Source: Heligmosomoides polygyrus polygyrus
Taxonomy: Eukaryota; Nematoda; Chromadorea; Rhabditida; Heligmosomidae
Direction of reading: 5' to 3'
Assembly (NCBI GenBank): GCA_947396885.1
Contig: OX377205.1
Location: 98,438,428 to 98,502,427 of the forward strand
DNA length: 64,000 nt
A program made the position numbers and the translations under genes. The notes under the pieces are model-generated. The model worked only from the letters and a program-made list of their open reading frames with translations. It did no database searches and was not told the DNA's origin. Numbering within the stretch: the first letter of the stretch is position 1; each line of letters starts with the position of its first letter. This document shows, one piece after another, positions 24,701-36,700 of this stretch.

Positions 24701-27700
24701 ATTCTTGAAAGACTGTCCAATTTCATTCGAAAGGAGTGCAATTTAGTTTGAAGAGTGCCAATTTGACGCAAGTGCTTTGCTGTTCCCCGTTCCCTTGAAA
24801 ATTTTCTATGACTCAGTGTCATGTAGTCGTGCAGTCCATCTGTTCCTCCTTTTAATTACCTACTTTTTCAATAGCATCATGTTTGAATGATTTACATCGG
24901 ATTGTCTTGCCCGCTATGAGAAAAAAAAAAGACCGGGATGTCTAGGATGTATGCTGTTTTTCTTGGAACTAGGCAGTTTTAAGGCTTTTCAAGTGACCTA
25001 TGTAGTAGATCTGCTCAATTCATCCGAGTTAATCCACGATTGTTTAGTAAAGGGCAGCTACCTCCGAGACGTGCTCATCCGTGCATTGTGTTCTCAATCG
25101 ATCCAGTGGCTGCACCGGTATGTTTTGTTAAGCTGTTGGACTCAGGGGTGTATGGTCAGGGGAGGTTGATGTTCTTATCCGCGTTGATTTTTCGCGTAGA
25201 TGCACTGATTGCTTGTAGGGGTCACGAAGGACATGACTTTTTGGGGTTTTTTTGTTATTCGTCTACAAAAGATGCTTTGATCTGCTGCTAATGGATTAGT
25301 TAATGATTTACGCTGAGAAACTAGCCGAATAGCTTCGCAGAAGCCTTAGCTAACCATAAGTAAAGTTTCAATAACCTGAGTAAATCTATTTTGAGCGGTA
25401 AACGCTTAGCATGGCCATCCAGGACGCTTTTTCGAGGTAGTTTTTGGTGAAACTGGCAGATCGGACTGAGCTACCCACTTTTACCCATAATCTATGTGAT
25501 ACCCTTCCTTAAACCTCAAATTTTAAGACTGTTCAAACCGATTTGCCGTTCGACAAGTACCAGCTAGAACCCAGTCCAATCGCCGAGTACGTTCTAGACA
25601 TGCATGCGACGACGTCAACGAATATGTGCTATCAGGTAGGTCGGCCTTAGTTCCTTAAGTGTGAGAACGTCTGCTATGGAGCGTTTGAAGGTGTTTGTCC
25701 GGTCGTCGAGTAGAACAGAAGGCGTCGGAAAGCCATTTGGCTACCTGAAAACCGCGTCGAATGGACAAGCTGTGAACCTCGTCATCATGCCGTATAACTA
25801 TCCTGTAATCGTGCAGCTACTGGAGGAATACAAGGTAGGCTGCGTATGCTTCCACTAGTTCCTATATAGGAACATCTGTTAAATGTCCATATTTAGAACG
25901 ATCCAAGGGTTCGGAACGGTGGCAACTGGCGAGCAAGGCTTGATCGATATGTTGAAGCTATGCCTCCATACTATTTGACGGTATTACCTTAGTTTCACTG
26001 AAGGAAAAGTTCTGTCTAATAAACGTCGGACTATCTTCCATTTTAGCCTCTCCGAAATGCCATCGCGAAAATGAAGATGGAAGCCGGTTTACTGGAGGAG
26101 CGAGGAGTGTCCCTGAGTCAGGTGTATCCGGCTTCTCTGCTGAACTATCTGAATGACCTGAAAACGCAAGGAAAGGAGGAGTTCGAGAAGACTTGCACGA
26201 CGATGTCGGTGTTGCTGCAGCAGAATATGGCTCCATTGCCCATTGTAAGTTTGTCGCTTGCTATTTGAAGTGTCATTCATTTGTCTGGCCGGCGATTTCT
26301 CCATCATTCTGCGTAAGCAGATGAAAACGCGATGAGAGGGCCTAAATTCGAACTGCATTCGGGGCAGAGGTGCGCATTGAATCGCTAATGATTGAAGAAT
26401 TTAACGAATTAAATGCGTTTTCCTCTAAAATCTGGCCGAGGCGGCCACTGGCGGTCTCGAGGGTGAAGTTGAAATCGAAACACCATTTTCACGTCAATCC
26501 GGACCATTTTCAAAGTTTTCAAAGACTTTTGAAATCAAAACGGACTCGTTTTGTTCTTACAAAAGGAGCGCCATGCAATCGTCCAGTATACCTCTTTGCG
26601 GAATTGTTTGATAGTGGAGATACTGCCTATATGAAGCTGCGAGTTGGTGATGTACGAGTTGCGCTCGATCGTTTTTGAATCGCTGTGCGTAACTCTGCGG
26701 AAAGATAGTTTTTGCTATCAATCGAATGAGGATCGTCGGGTTGTAGAAGAGTGCAGGGCGCGACCTCTTCTCACGACACACCGAAAAATTCGCTGTTTTC
26801 TGCCTTTTAAAATAAGTTCAACACCATTTTTTGCGTAGAAGAATAAAGAATTTATCAAAAATTCAAACGTTGTATTCACAGTATTCACTGCTTGGGGCAG
26901 GAGAATCATAATTTTTCAAGGAAAGTCATACTGTATATTTGAAATCGAAAATATATGTCCTATCTATAGAGTGCCCAATTTATTAGGTTGGTGCATAAGT
27001 TCTCGGACATTTGGGGCATGAAATATTTATTGTCACAACATACGAACAGCAATATCAAATCATTTGAAGTAACCACCCTTTACATCAATTGTCTTTCGCC
27101 AACGTGCTCGTAAGTCATGGATGCCTTTTCTCCGAAACGTGGCCGGTTGTGATTCGAAGAATGTGAGCAATGCCTCCCTGACATCCTCTCGGTTCCTGAA
27201 TTGCTGGCCGTCCAAATAGCGTTGAAGGCTTGAAAACAAATGAAAATCAGAAGGAGCGAGATCTGGTGAGCAAGGTGGATGTGGAAGAACGGTCCATCCG
27301 TAGTCCGCCAACTCAGCCGCCGTCGCTCTAGCAATGTGCGGTCTAGCGTTGTCGTGTTGAAAATACACCTTCACTTGCTCTCCTCGTGTGGTTCGAAGGT
27401 GGGCCCTCAACTTCCTCAGTTGGTTGACGTAGACCTCTGCCGTCACTGTTATCCCTTCGTCCAGCAGCTCCCAGTATTCTACGCCAAGAACGCTCCACCA
27501 AATGCATAGCATCACCTTTTTCACGTGAAGGTCGGGTTTCGGAACGTCCTCTGCCTCTCCAGTTGCGTCAACCCACTGTGCACGCCGGTGATAATTAGAG
27601 TAGAGTATCCACTTCTCATCCCCGGTGACAAGGTTGTCCAGCCACCCGTGGGTACGTCCGAGGTAAGGAGAGACAGAGCGACATCGGCTCTGCGATCCAT

Positions 27701-30700
27701 GTCATGTTGTGTCAAGTCGTGAGGTGCCCAGCGACCCAATGCTTGCACCTTGCCAATCGACTTCAATCCTCGAACGACTGTTGAGTGGCTAACACCAAGA
27801 GTGCTTGAGAGTTCGCGAGTGGTTTGGGGTGGGTCCGCTTCCACTCTACTTCGGAGGCCATCCAAATCCAGTGTCATCGGGCGCCCTTCTCGTTCGTTAT
27901 CTTCAACGGAGAATTCACCAACTGCAAACTTCGAGAACCACTGGTACACAGTACTTCGAGCAGGAGCACTCTCGTTGTAAACATCCTTCAGGCGACGACA
28001 CGACTCGTTGGCATTGAGGCCAGATTGATGCAGGAATAACATGACGTGCCGAATACGCGTCTCAGATGGGATGAACTGCTTAGCCATAATAGCTGACGTT
28101 AACAGCGCAGAAGTAAATGTTAGGAACAGTTTTGTAGCCCTTTCCTTTCTCTATCGATCGATCATTTGCGCGTTGATACATGTGAGAAATTTGGAGGGAA
28201 AATGCGCTTTCAATTCAGGAGGGATCAAATGTCCGAGAACTTATGCACCAACCTAATAAAACGTTAATTAAAAAAAATTATGGGCTAGAATTTAACTCAC
28301 ACCCCTGATGCGCACCACGTTTCTCCTCTCTACGGTGTGCCCCTTTTTAGTTAAAGAACGACATTTTTGAGTGCTAAGTAGAATGCGCTAGAATGTTTTA
28401 TCGAGAACTGCTGTAGCGTCTTGTGTTCAGAAGGCGGCTTGATTGAAGGGTGGCGGATTCACCTCGCGCCTAGCGCAAAAGTTCTGGTGCCGGATTCATC
28501 AACGGCTTACAGCAATTTAACGGAGAAAATACAGCAGAAATTCCTGATAGCGTGGCTTATCAACAAGCGATATGGTGAAATGTTTCACCGCGCTATCAGG
28601 GATTTTGGCTGTATTTTCTCCGTCAAATTGGTGTAAGTCGTTGATAAATCTGGCCCCTGATCGCGCAACAAACATCCTAAGCCCTTATGACAGCTGCGAT
28701 AGGCTTGTACAAGACTATTTTCTGCGGATCAGCCCAGACTGTTCATCTCTGCAGGTGCCTGTTGAGCGTGTGCCGTATTCGTCACCGCCTCGTGATTGGC
28801 AACCGTTTCTCGAGCGCATGAAGGATCGGGTATCGCGGCGAGATCGTCGAGACATGGAGACGATGAGGGACCCCGAGGCAGAGTTGGCGAAAATGAGAAT
28901 AACACCTCAGAGGACGCAATTACATGTCAGTGTCTTTCTTCTCTGTGGGACGTTCCTCGCTGTGACCTGTGTGAGAGCTATTGAATGCCCTTCAACTTCA
29001 GATCCACCTATGTGAGCCACGAGTGCGTGCTCCGGCTGGATGCCGGTTCAGGAATCCGTTCATTGTACCGGCACTGGAAATGGTCGAGCAATTGCCGAGG
29101 TAGAGTTCAAGTTCATTCATTCTATTTTTTTTCCATTTCATGAATAGCGTATCCAGTTTGACTATGTTGAAAAGTTGGAGGAGGTGACGTACATTTGGAT
29201 TTTAATGTATATTACGCTACACGAGGTATTCAGGTGGATTTTTATTTAACAGGACCTGACGTTTGGTCTTGGCATATTCAGAGGTCTGGTCGTGGTGCGT
29301 AAGTTTACCTCTACTGATGCTCTACTCCAACAAGAACAGTAACTGTCCTTTCTACCCACACCCGCCATCATATTAGGAGTCCAAATCGACGAGACGAATC
29401 CACCAGTGACACTCACCACAGGTGCTGATTCGCCCTCGTTAGATGGCCGGTGAAGACGAATGAGGCATACTATGCACCAATGTTGCCGACCGTTTATTCT
29501 ACAGCTCACAATGAGACGCAAACGGCAGAAAGCCGCTCTTAACAGAAAAGTACCCATTTCGACTGTTCATCAGTGTATTTCTTGTCGAAGTCCAGAACGC
29601 GTCTAACGCTTTTCTCGCAGAAATACTTCCCTCAATGGTCAAAATTGTGAATTTCACCTAGTAATCGTTACCTTTATGTGCGTTAATCCTATGGTTTCCG
29701 AGTGGTTTCCGCGTAAGGGAGCACGTATCCGGCAAACAACGTGGATCGCAATCCAACCCACTTGGAAAACATAGGGTAACGGCGACGATTACCAGCTGGA
29801 CTTTATGATTTTGGCCATTGATGGAGATATTTTCGCGAGGGAAGCGTTAGAGGCACTCTTGAATCCTCACAAGAAATTCAGTGATGGACAATCGAAATGG
29901 GTGCCTTTCTGTTATGAGTGACCTTCCGCCGTTTGTATCTCATTGATGAACTGCAGAATGACCGGTTGGCGACAGTGGTGCACGGTGTGCCTCATTCGCC
30001 TTCACTGGTCATCTATCGAGGGCGAATCAGACCTTGCGGTGGGTGCAACTGGTGGGTTCGTTTTCTCGATTTGTAGTCTTGCTGTGAGGGCTGATGTAGG
30101 TCGAAAAGACAGTTAAGGCTCTTGTTGGAGTAGAGCGCCAGTAGAGGTAAACTTACGCACCATGATCAGACCACTGAATATGCCAAGACCAAACGTCAGG
30201 CCCTCCTGTTAGTGTAAAAATCCACCTGAAAAGCTTGTGTGGTACAATAAATATTGATGAGGAGCAGCTTACAACTCCGAGTTTTGAAAGAGAGCAGCTG
30301 AAGGTTGCATTGAAATGTTTCTGAAGACATTTTGACAACAGAAGTCAGTGTTTAATTAATGCTTTCAATTCTCCTAGTAGATAGCAGACATCGTTCTTAT
30401 GTGACGAAGATTTTGTTCCTCCAACGTTGGCTGATAGACGGCTGATGTGCTGCCATTTCCGGGTTGGTCATTCGATATCTGTCCTTGTCAGCAGCGTTCG
30501 TTGTCATCAATCAGATCTACACGATGCGAACTGATTGATCACACGACGATAAGCGAATGATGGGAAGTGTAACGGACAGATTTCAACGAAAAACGCGTAC
30601 ATTTGGTGCCGCTGAATTTCTAAATATGGAGCGGAGTTCATTCGTCTGCGTTTTTTCTTCGCAGGAGATGGTTCCACTGTAGGTACTTGATCTCTTTCTT

Positions 30701-33700
30701 GGGATTGTTTCTATGAGTGCGGGGTTTCGTCGTGGCGTTCTCGCAAGGCTGGAGTTCAGTTGAATCACTTCCACGCGATGTCCTGGCTCACCACATAGGG
30801 ATTTTTGGCCGCGGTTGTGTTCTGCATATTCATTGGTAGTCCACTTAACATGATACGAGGAGAAATTCACCCCTTTCGAAGCAAAGACCATTTGCTTAAG
30901 TACACCAGTCACATTGTGTCTGCAATAGGTTTCGTGAATGATAGAATCCTGTGTGGAATTCTTTGGATTCATTCCAGAATGAGAATTTCTGTAAGTAGAG
31001 AAGTTTCCACGGGCGCGTTTTGCATAGTCGGGGAGATTCCATTCTGGCTGTCGCGTGCACCCGATACCAGGAAGGGTTTATCCGATTATGTTATAATTTA
31101 TCCTATTAGGGTGTCCAGAAAATATCAGAAATCGACAATTTTTTCAAAATAACACAATTTTTTATCAACATTTTATTAATCAGCCAAATAATTTCCATCA
31201 ACATCGACTACTCTCCGCCAACGTTCCACGAGACTTCGAATTCCTCTGGCGTAGAAACCCGGCGACTTGGAGGCGAAAAAGCTCGGAGGTCATTTTCGAG
31301 GTGGTCACGATCTTCATAACGCTTCTCTTCCAGATGATGCTGAAGTGATCGAAAAAGGAGGTAGTCACTTGGGGCCAGATCTCGGCTGTACGGTGGATGC
31401 GGCAGAACTTCCCATCCGAGTTCCAGAACTCTCTGAGAAGTCGTCTTCCCGATGTGTGGGCGCGCGTTATCGTGCAGCAAGCGAACTTTGTCGAGCCTGG
31501 GCTGTTCCTTGCGCATCTTGTCGGCCAGTCTCCGCAGTTCGGCAGTGGCAGTCGTACTGTCAGGCAGCAGCTCGAAACGGTAGATCCCATAAACTCCCCA
31601 CCGGCGGCTCAGCATGACTTTTCTCGCATGAGTTTCACCTTTTACGAAAGATTTCGGCACTTCATCGCGTTGGCAGCAAGCACATTTACGAGCGTGGTTG
31701 ACGTAGAGGAGCCATTTTTCGTCTCCTGTGGCGATGGTGTCCAGCCAGTTGAAGGTGCGGCTTCGGGAGGGCAGCCGAGTGCATATGTCCAGACGTCGTC
31801 GCCGGTTGTCGTCGGTCAGTTCGTGTGGGAGCCACTGGCCGAGCTTTCTGACCATTCCAAGAGATCGCAGTCCATTGTCCACGGTGGATCGGGAACAGCC
31901 AAGAGCAGCAGCGAAATCACGCACACCTTCATATGAATGCTGCTCCGCCAGTTTCCTCAGTTCATCCAAGGATATCGTTGTCGGTCGACCAGAGCGAGGC
32001 TCATCTTCGAGACTCCTGTTCCTGCTTCTGAAGGGTTCGAACCGGCTATACACAGACCGTACAGAAGGAGCCTCAGAGCCGAATACACGACACAATTTTC
32101 GATAGGCTTCTGCAGCGGAGTGCCCAGATTCAAACTCGTAAAGGACTAGGTGTCTAATATGGGTAGACAGTTCGGCCGTCGTACAGTGAAATAGGCAAGG
32201 AAGACTGAGCTGGACATGCTATGCAGATACAGCAGGATGGTGTCCCTATATAGCACTTATGCTGAAATCTTCAGAACATTCTAGAAAAAATCTCGAACAT
32301 TGCGAAGTTTTCTGCAGATACTTTCTGGACACCCTAATAACTACTCTAAAGCACTCTTAATAGGTGATCTGTTTCAGGTTACGCGCCAATCTCGATATGA
32401 CTTTACGAGACAGTCCGATTGCCGTTCTGGATGGAGGTCCTCCTGGAGTTGATTTGAAGTTGCATAATTCAGGTGGGCAATTTTCTTCATAGATTGTTTC
32501 CTAATGTCTTTAAACTGCAATAGAAAGGAAATTTTTCATTTTATTTAGTTGTTCAGTAACTGCGCATACACCTGAGAAGGGCTAGTCATTGCAGCTTGGC
32601 AGCAAAATAAATGGTGATGGAGAGCTCTCAGTTTCTAGCCTCTGGTCGGGGGTGGGGAGGTATTTTTCTGTGCCAAACTCCATATAAGGTAAAGAAATTA
32701 CGATTAGGGCTTCATTTAAGGATGAGGATTATTGCTTCTCTGTTTCTTACCGAATTTGTCAACAAATGAAACTGTACCAAGGCAAAAATTGGGTGTATTA
32801 GGGCTCGTTTAGTGTGCGCGCGACGCGCGACGCGATGTATGTATAGTGGCCAAATTGATCGAGCGACGCGATTGATCAATTCGGCCTCTACACATAGCAT
32901 CGCGTCGCGCGTCGCGCACACACTAAACGACCCCTTAGAGAATGTAGGGTGATAGAAGCATTCATAGCTACAGGGAATACACTGGTACATATAACTGAGT
33001 GTGGCGATTCTCACGATTTTTTAGAGACTACACACGAAAGGCAACTATCGATTACTTCAGCTGTTAGTTTGACGGGATTATCTAACTAAGAAATGCATTG
33101 AACTTCCCATGGAACTTCGGAGAGACACAACAGCCATGTGAATGAGCTTGAAATGCTGATTGCAAATATATAGAGCAAGTTTGCTAACTGGATCTCCTAA
33201 ACGAGTTCTGGCCGGTCAAATTTCGCGTTTCGGACCGTAATCGCGAGCGCTTAACCTGGCTAGCAGCTGTGCGCTGGTAGCGTGCTCGCTTCGAGGACTA
33301 GGGGCGACTCGAACTGTGACCCCAGTGACTTCGAAGCGAGAACGCTACCACTGCACCACTGTCGTTGCTGCAAGCGAGGCTAAACGCTCGCGACGTGAAG
33401 TCGACAACGTGAACTTTGAACGCACAGGACTCGCCTAGAAGATCCATTTAGAAACTTGGTGCATATATTGGTAATCAGCATTTCATGCTCTTTCTCAGGG
33501 CTGAGGTCTCTATCTGAAGTTCCGTGGAGAGCTGAAGGGATTTCTTAGTTAGATACTCCCGTCCAAACTAGCAGCTGCAGTGGTCAATAGTTGCTTTTCG
33601 TGTGTAATATATGAGGAAATCGTGAGGATTGCGGCAGTCAGTTATCTGCATCTATGTATTCTCTGTGGCTATAAACGCTTTTACCACCCTGGATTCTCTG

Positions 33701-36700
33701 ATACACCCAGTTTTGCCTCGGAACAGTTTCGTTTGTTGAAAAATCCGGTAAGAAGCAGAGGAACAATCCTTTTCATCTTTAGATGGAGCCCTAGTCGTTA
33801 CTAAACTACAAAACTGGAATGCTGAAGGCATATCCTGGTAAGCTACCAGTGTCAAAAGTGCCCACGATCCGGAGTTCCTTCACTTGCCCAGCTCCTCGGA
33901 GAGGGATGGAACTCCACGTCCGAGGCCAATGCGAAGGAGCGCGGATCTGATTGGCTGGCGCGATCTCGTACTGCCATACTGCCGAATAGTAGTGAAATTT
34001 CTATCTTCAACTGCAAGAAGTTGGGTTTGGGGTACAAATTGAGGCCGTGATGCAATTAAAACCGCGGTTTAGAGGTTGTCTAGGGGATTTGCATTGGAGA
34101 TTTAAGGAGAAATAATGGTGGAAGTCAGTTTGACCAAGCCTTTTGTTGGTCGCCCACGCAATACGACTAATCACCGTATTTCTTTGGCTTAAAGTTGCAA
34201 AAAAAGTCTGTAATTAATCTATTGATGCTGAGGTTTCATCATAGATTTGCTCATTGTTGATTCTCCGTCGTAATGTTTCCTGTTTGAGATGAGATTCATC
34301 AATTGCCGATCGCCCAAATGGGCAATTATGAGGAATACATCAAGGGACTAGCCGCTGTCGGTGGCGCCCCTCTGCGGCCGTTGGAGCCGACGCCGGTTCG
34401 AACGCATGCGTTCGGAAATCCCTTCAAGACTGATAAGAAGAGTCTTGCGATTGATGAGGTGAGAAGCGTTTCAGACCTTTTTTTACTGAAACCCAGACAT
34501 CTCTTACAACTGTACGCGTCTAAGGTCGGCGAAGGACTGGTGGGTGCGAATGCGGCCGTGCCGACGACGAAGGAATCGCGACGAGAACGCGTCAAAGGTG
34601 ACGGCATTGGCCGACCGCCGAAGCGAAAACCGGGTCCTGTGCCACAGAACTGCCTGCAGCAGTGGAGGTATGCCTTGCGTTGCAGTTTCTCTAGAGAATT
34701 CTACCATTGCAATGGTGGTTTAACGTACTCAACACAGGGAAAGGCGGCGAACACTCAGCGAAAGGTCATCTGTGGTGTCCGACCTGTCCTACATGTCGGA
34801 TCTCGATCTCGAAATGCCGAGCACGAGCAGCGGTGACTTGCTGGAGGAGGTGGCGGCTGTGAATGATGTGACGAACGGAATAGACAGTGCCTCTCTGGTT
34901 GGTTGGGCTTCGTTCTGGACTGTCGTCGATCGATACGGCATCGAAAAGTCGGTCCTTGTCTGAATAGGTCGAGCTGGCGGGACTGGAACCAGAAGCGGAG
35001 AGTGCGGATGAAGAAGAAGTGGAAGAAGAAGAGGTCGTGCCACCGCCAAAACGACGGAAAATGGAACGGTTATCGGGCGAGCAGATGCTGGAGCGAAAGC
35101 TACGGATAGCGGAGATCATTCGGCGGCACGCGAACAGTACGCTATTTTAAGGTTTTCGATGATTTTCGGGGGCGAATATCGATACGGTAAAGTCTGGAGC
35201 ACATAGCGACTGACGAGGGCATGTGTTGCTAATTTTATTCTTCAAGTGGACTTCGCAGAAGCGATGGTTTCACTGGAATGCTATGTCGGCGACTCCAACA
35301 CAGATTGCTCAGGTCCTCTTTTGTTTGAAACAGAGGAATTGTACCTGATCCTTATGAAAAAAGTCTATACAATGGGAAAATTGCATAAATTATGTTGAAA
35401 TCAGGGCAAAATTCGTCATTGTCCTTCATATTTACCAGGAAAGAGTCTCACAGGAAACCGAGATCAAGGGGCTTTCATGTGGGTGACACCTTTTTCTGGC
35501 CTCGCGATATCCTTAGGCCCCGTTTATACTTCGTCGCAGCGCGATGCGATTGCCACGCAATGAGGCCAAATTGATCGAGCGCGTCGCACAATCAATATGG
35601 CCACTATACGTGGCGTCGCGTCGCGCCACGACGAAGTATAAACGAGGCCTTAGACTGTAAGAAAAATCGCCCGATATGGCTATCAACTCGTCCGTACCTT
35701 ATGGAATTCAGTTCCTGTTGATTTCTAGCCATTTCTCTGACAAGGAAAGGGTTTGGGGTGCATGTCTCAACGGGTAAGCGAGTCATATAGGAGGAATTCC
35801 CACCCCTCAATTAATATAAAAATGTGTTTATTTTTTGCCAAGTCGTCAAACTCAAGGAGTAGGGAGTTCTTGAAGTTACAGTGGAATCAGCGCCTCACGA
35901 GTGCTGTGGGTCTCTTGCACATTCGCGCTGCTTCTGCGGGCAAGCGGGATCGGAGCGCAGTGGATAGTGACGCTGCTTCATGCGAGTGAGATCTGGGGTT
36001 CGATTCTTCTGCGCTCCTGCATTTTTGCATCTAAACTGATTGGTTGAGATTTGAAGGATTCTGACGTCTATACCATTTTCAGAGGTTTTTTGCGCAATTT
36101 TCCAGCTGTATGCTATGGAGAGTACCTTTCCTGTGGCTTGTTTACTACTGACCGGTTTTCTAAACAAAAGGCAATGAGAAAGCTATTCAACAGAATGATG
36201 TATAAACGTTCAACACCAGTGATACACAAGTACAAAGAGGATGAAACAGAAGAACTGGTCACAATACGGCTCCTCACAGTAGAGAAGCATGTAGGGAAGC
36301 AAAGCTTATAGCTTTTATACGCTGTCCCTATTGTGACCAGTGCTACTGCTTCATGTACTTTATGCCTGTGTATCACTGGTGTTGAATGTTTATACATCAT
36401 TATGTTGAATAGTTTTCTCATTGCCTTTTGTTTAAAAAACCGGTCAGTAATGAACAATTCGCAAGAAAGTTACGCTCCACAGCAAGCAGCTGGAAAATTG
36501 CGCAAAAAACCTCTGAAAATGGTATAGGCGTCAGAATCCTTCAAATCTCAACCATTCAGTTGAAATGCAAACACACGGCAGCGTGGGGGAATCGAACCCC
36601 AGATCTCCCTCGCATAAAGCAACGTCACTATCCATTGCGCTCAGAGCCACTTGCCCGCAGAAGCATCGCGGGCGTGTAAGAGACCCGCAGTGCTAGTGAG

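Larger units (their letters stand above)
32701..33798. mobile_element. 1.1-kb fold-back with paired tRNA-like modules
   Basis: Ends CGATTAGGGCTTC and GAGCCCTAGTCG, with TTA just outside both ends. The arms pair for about 350-400 bp. The loop holds two facing tRNA-like heads: GCGCTGGTAGCGTGCTCGC (about 33,271, plus) and GTGGTGCAGTGGTAGCG (minus, about 33,365). A MITE A copy sits in the left arm only. Confidence 0.8.

Noticed and set aside
33305..33370. Functional tRNA gene
   Set aside because: A and B boxes are recognisable but anticodon and acceptor stems do not pair; same for the modules at 18.24, 19.6, 20.65, 35.95, 36.6 and 63.95 kb.
36051..36527. Two mirror-image open frames containing SFLIAFCL
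   Set aside because: They are the two arms of the 35,738-36,856 palindrome.
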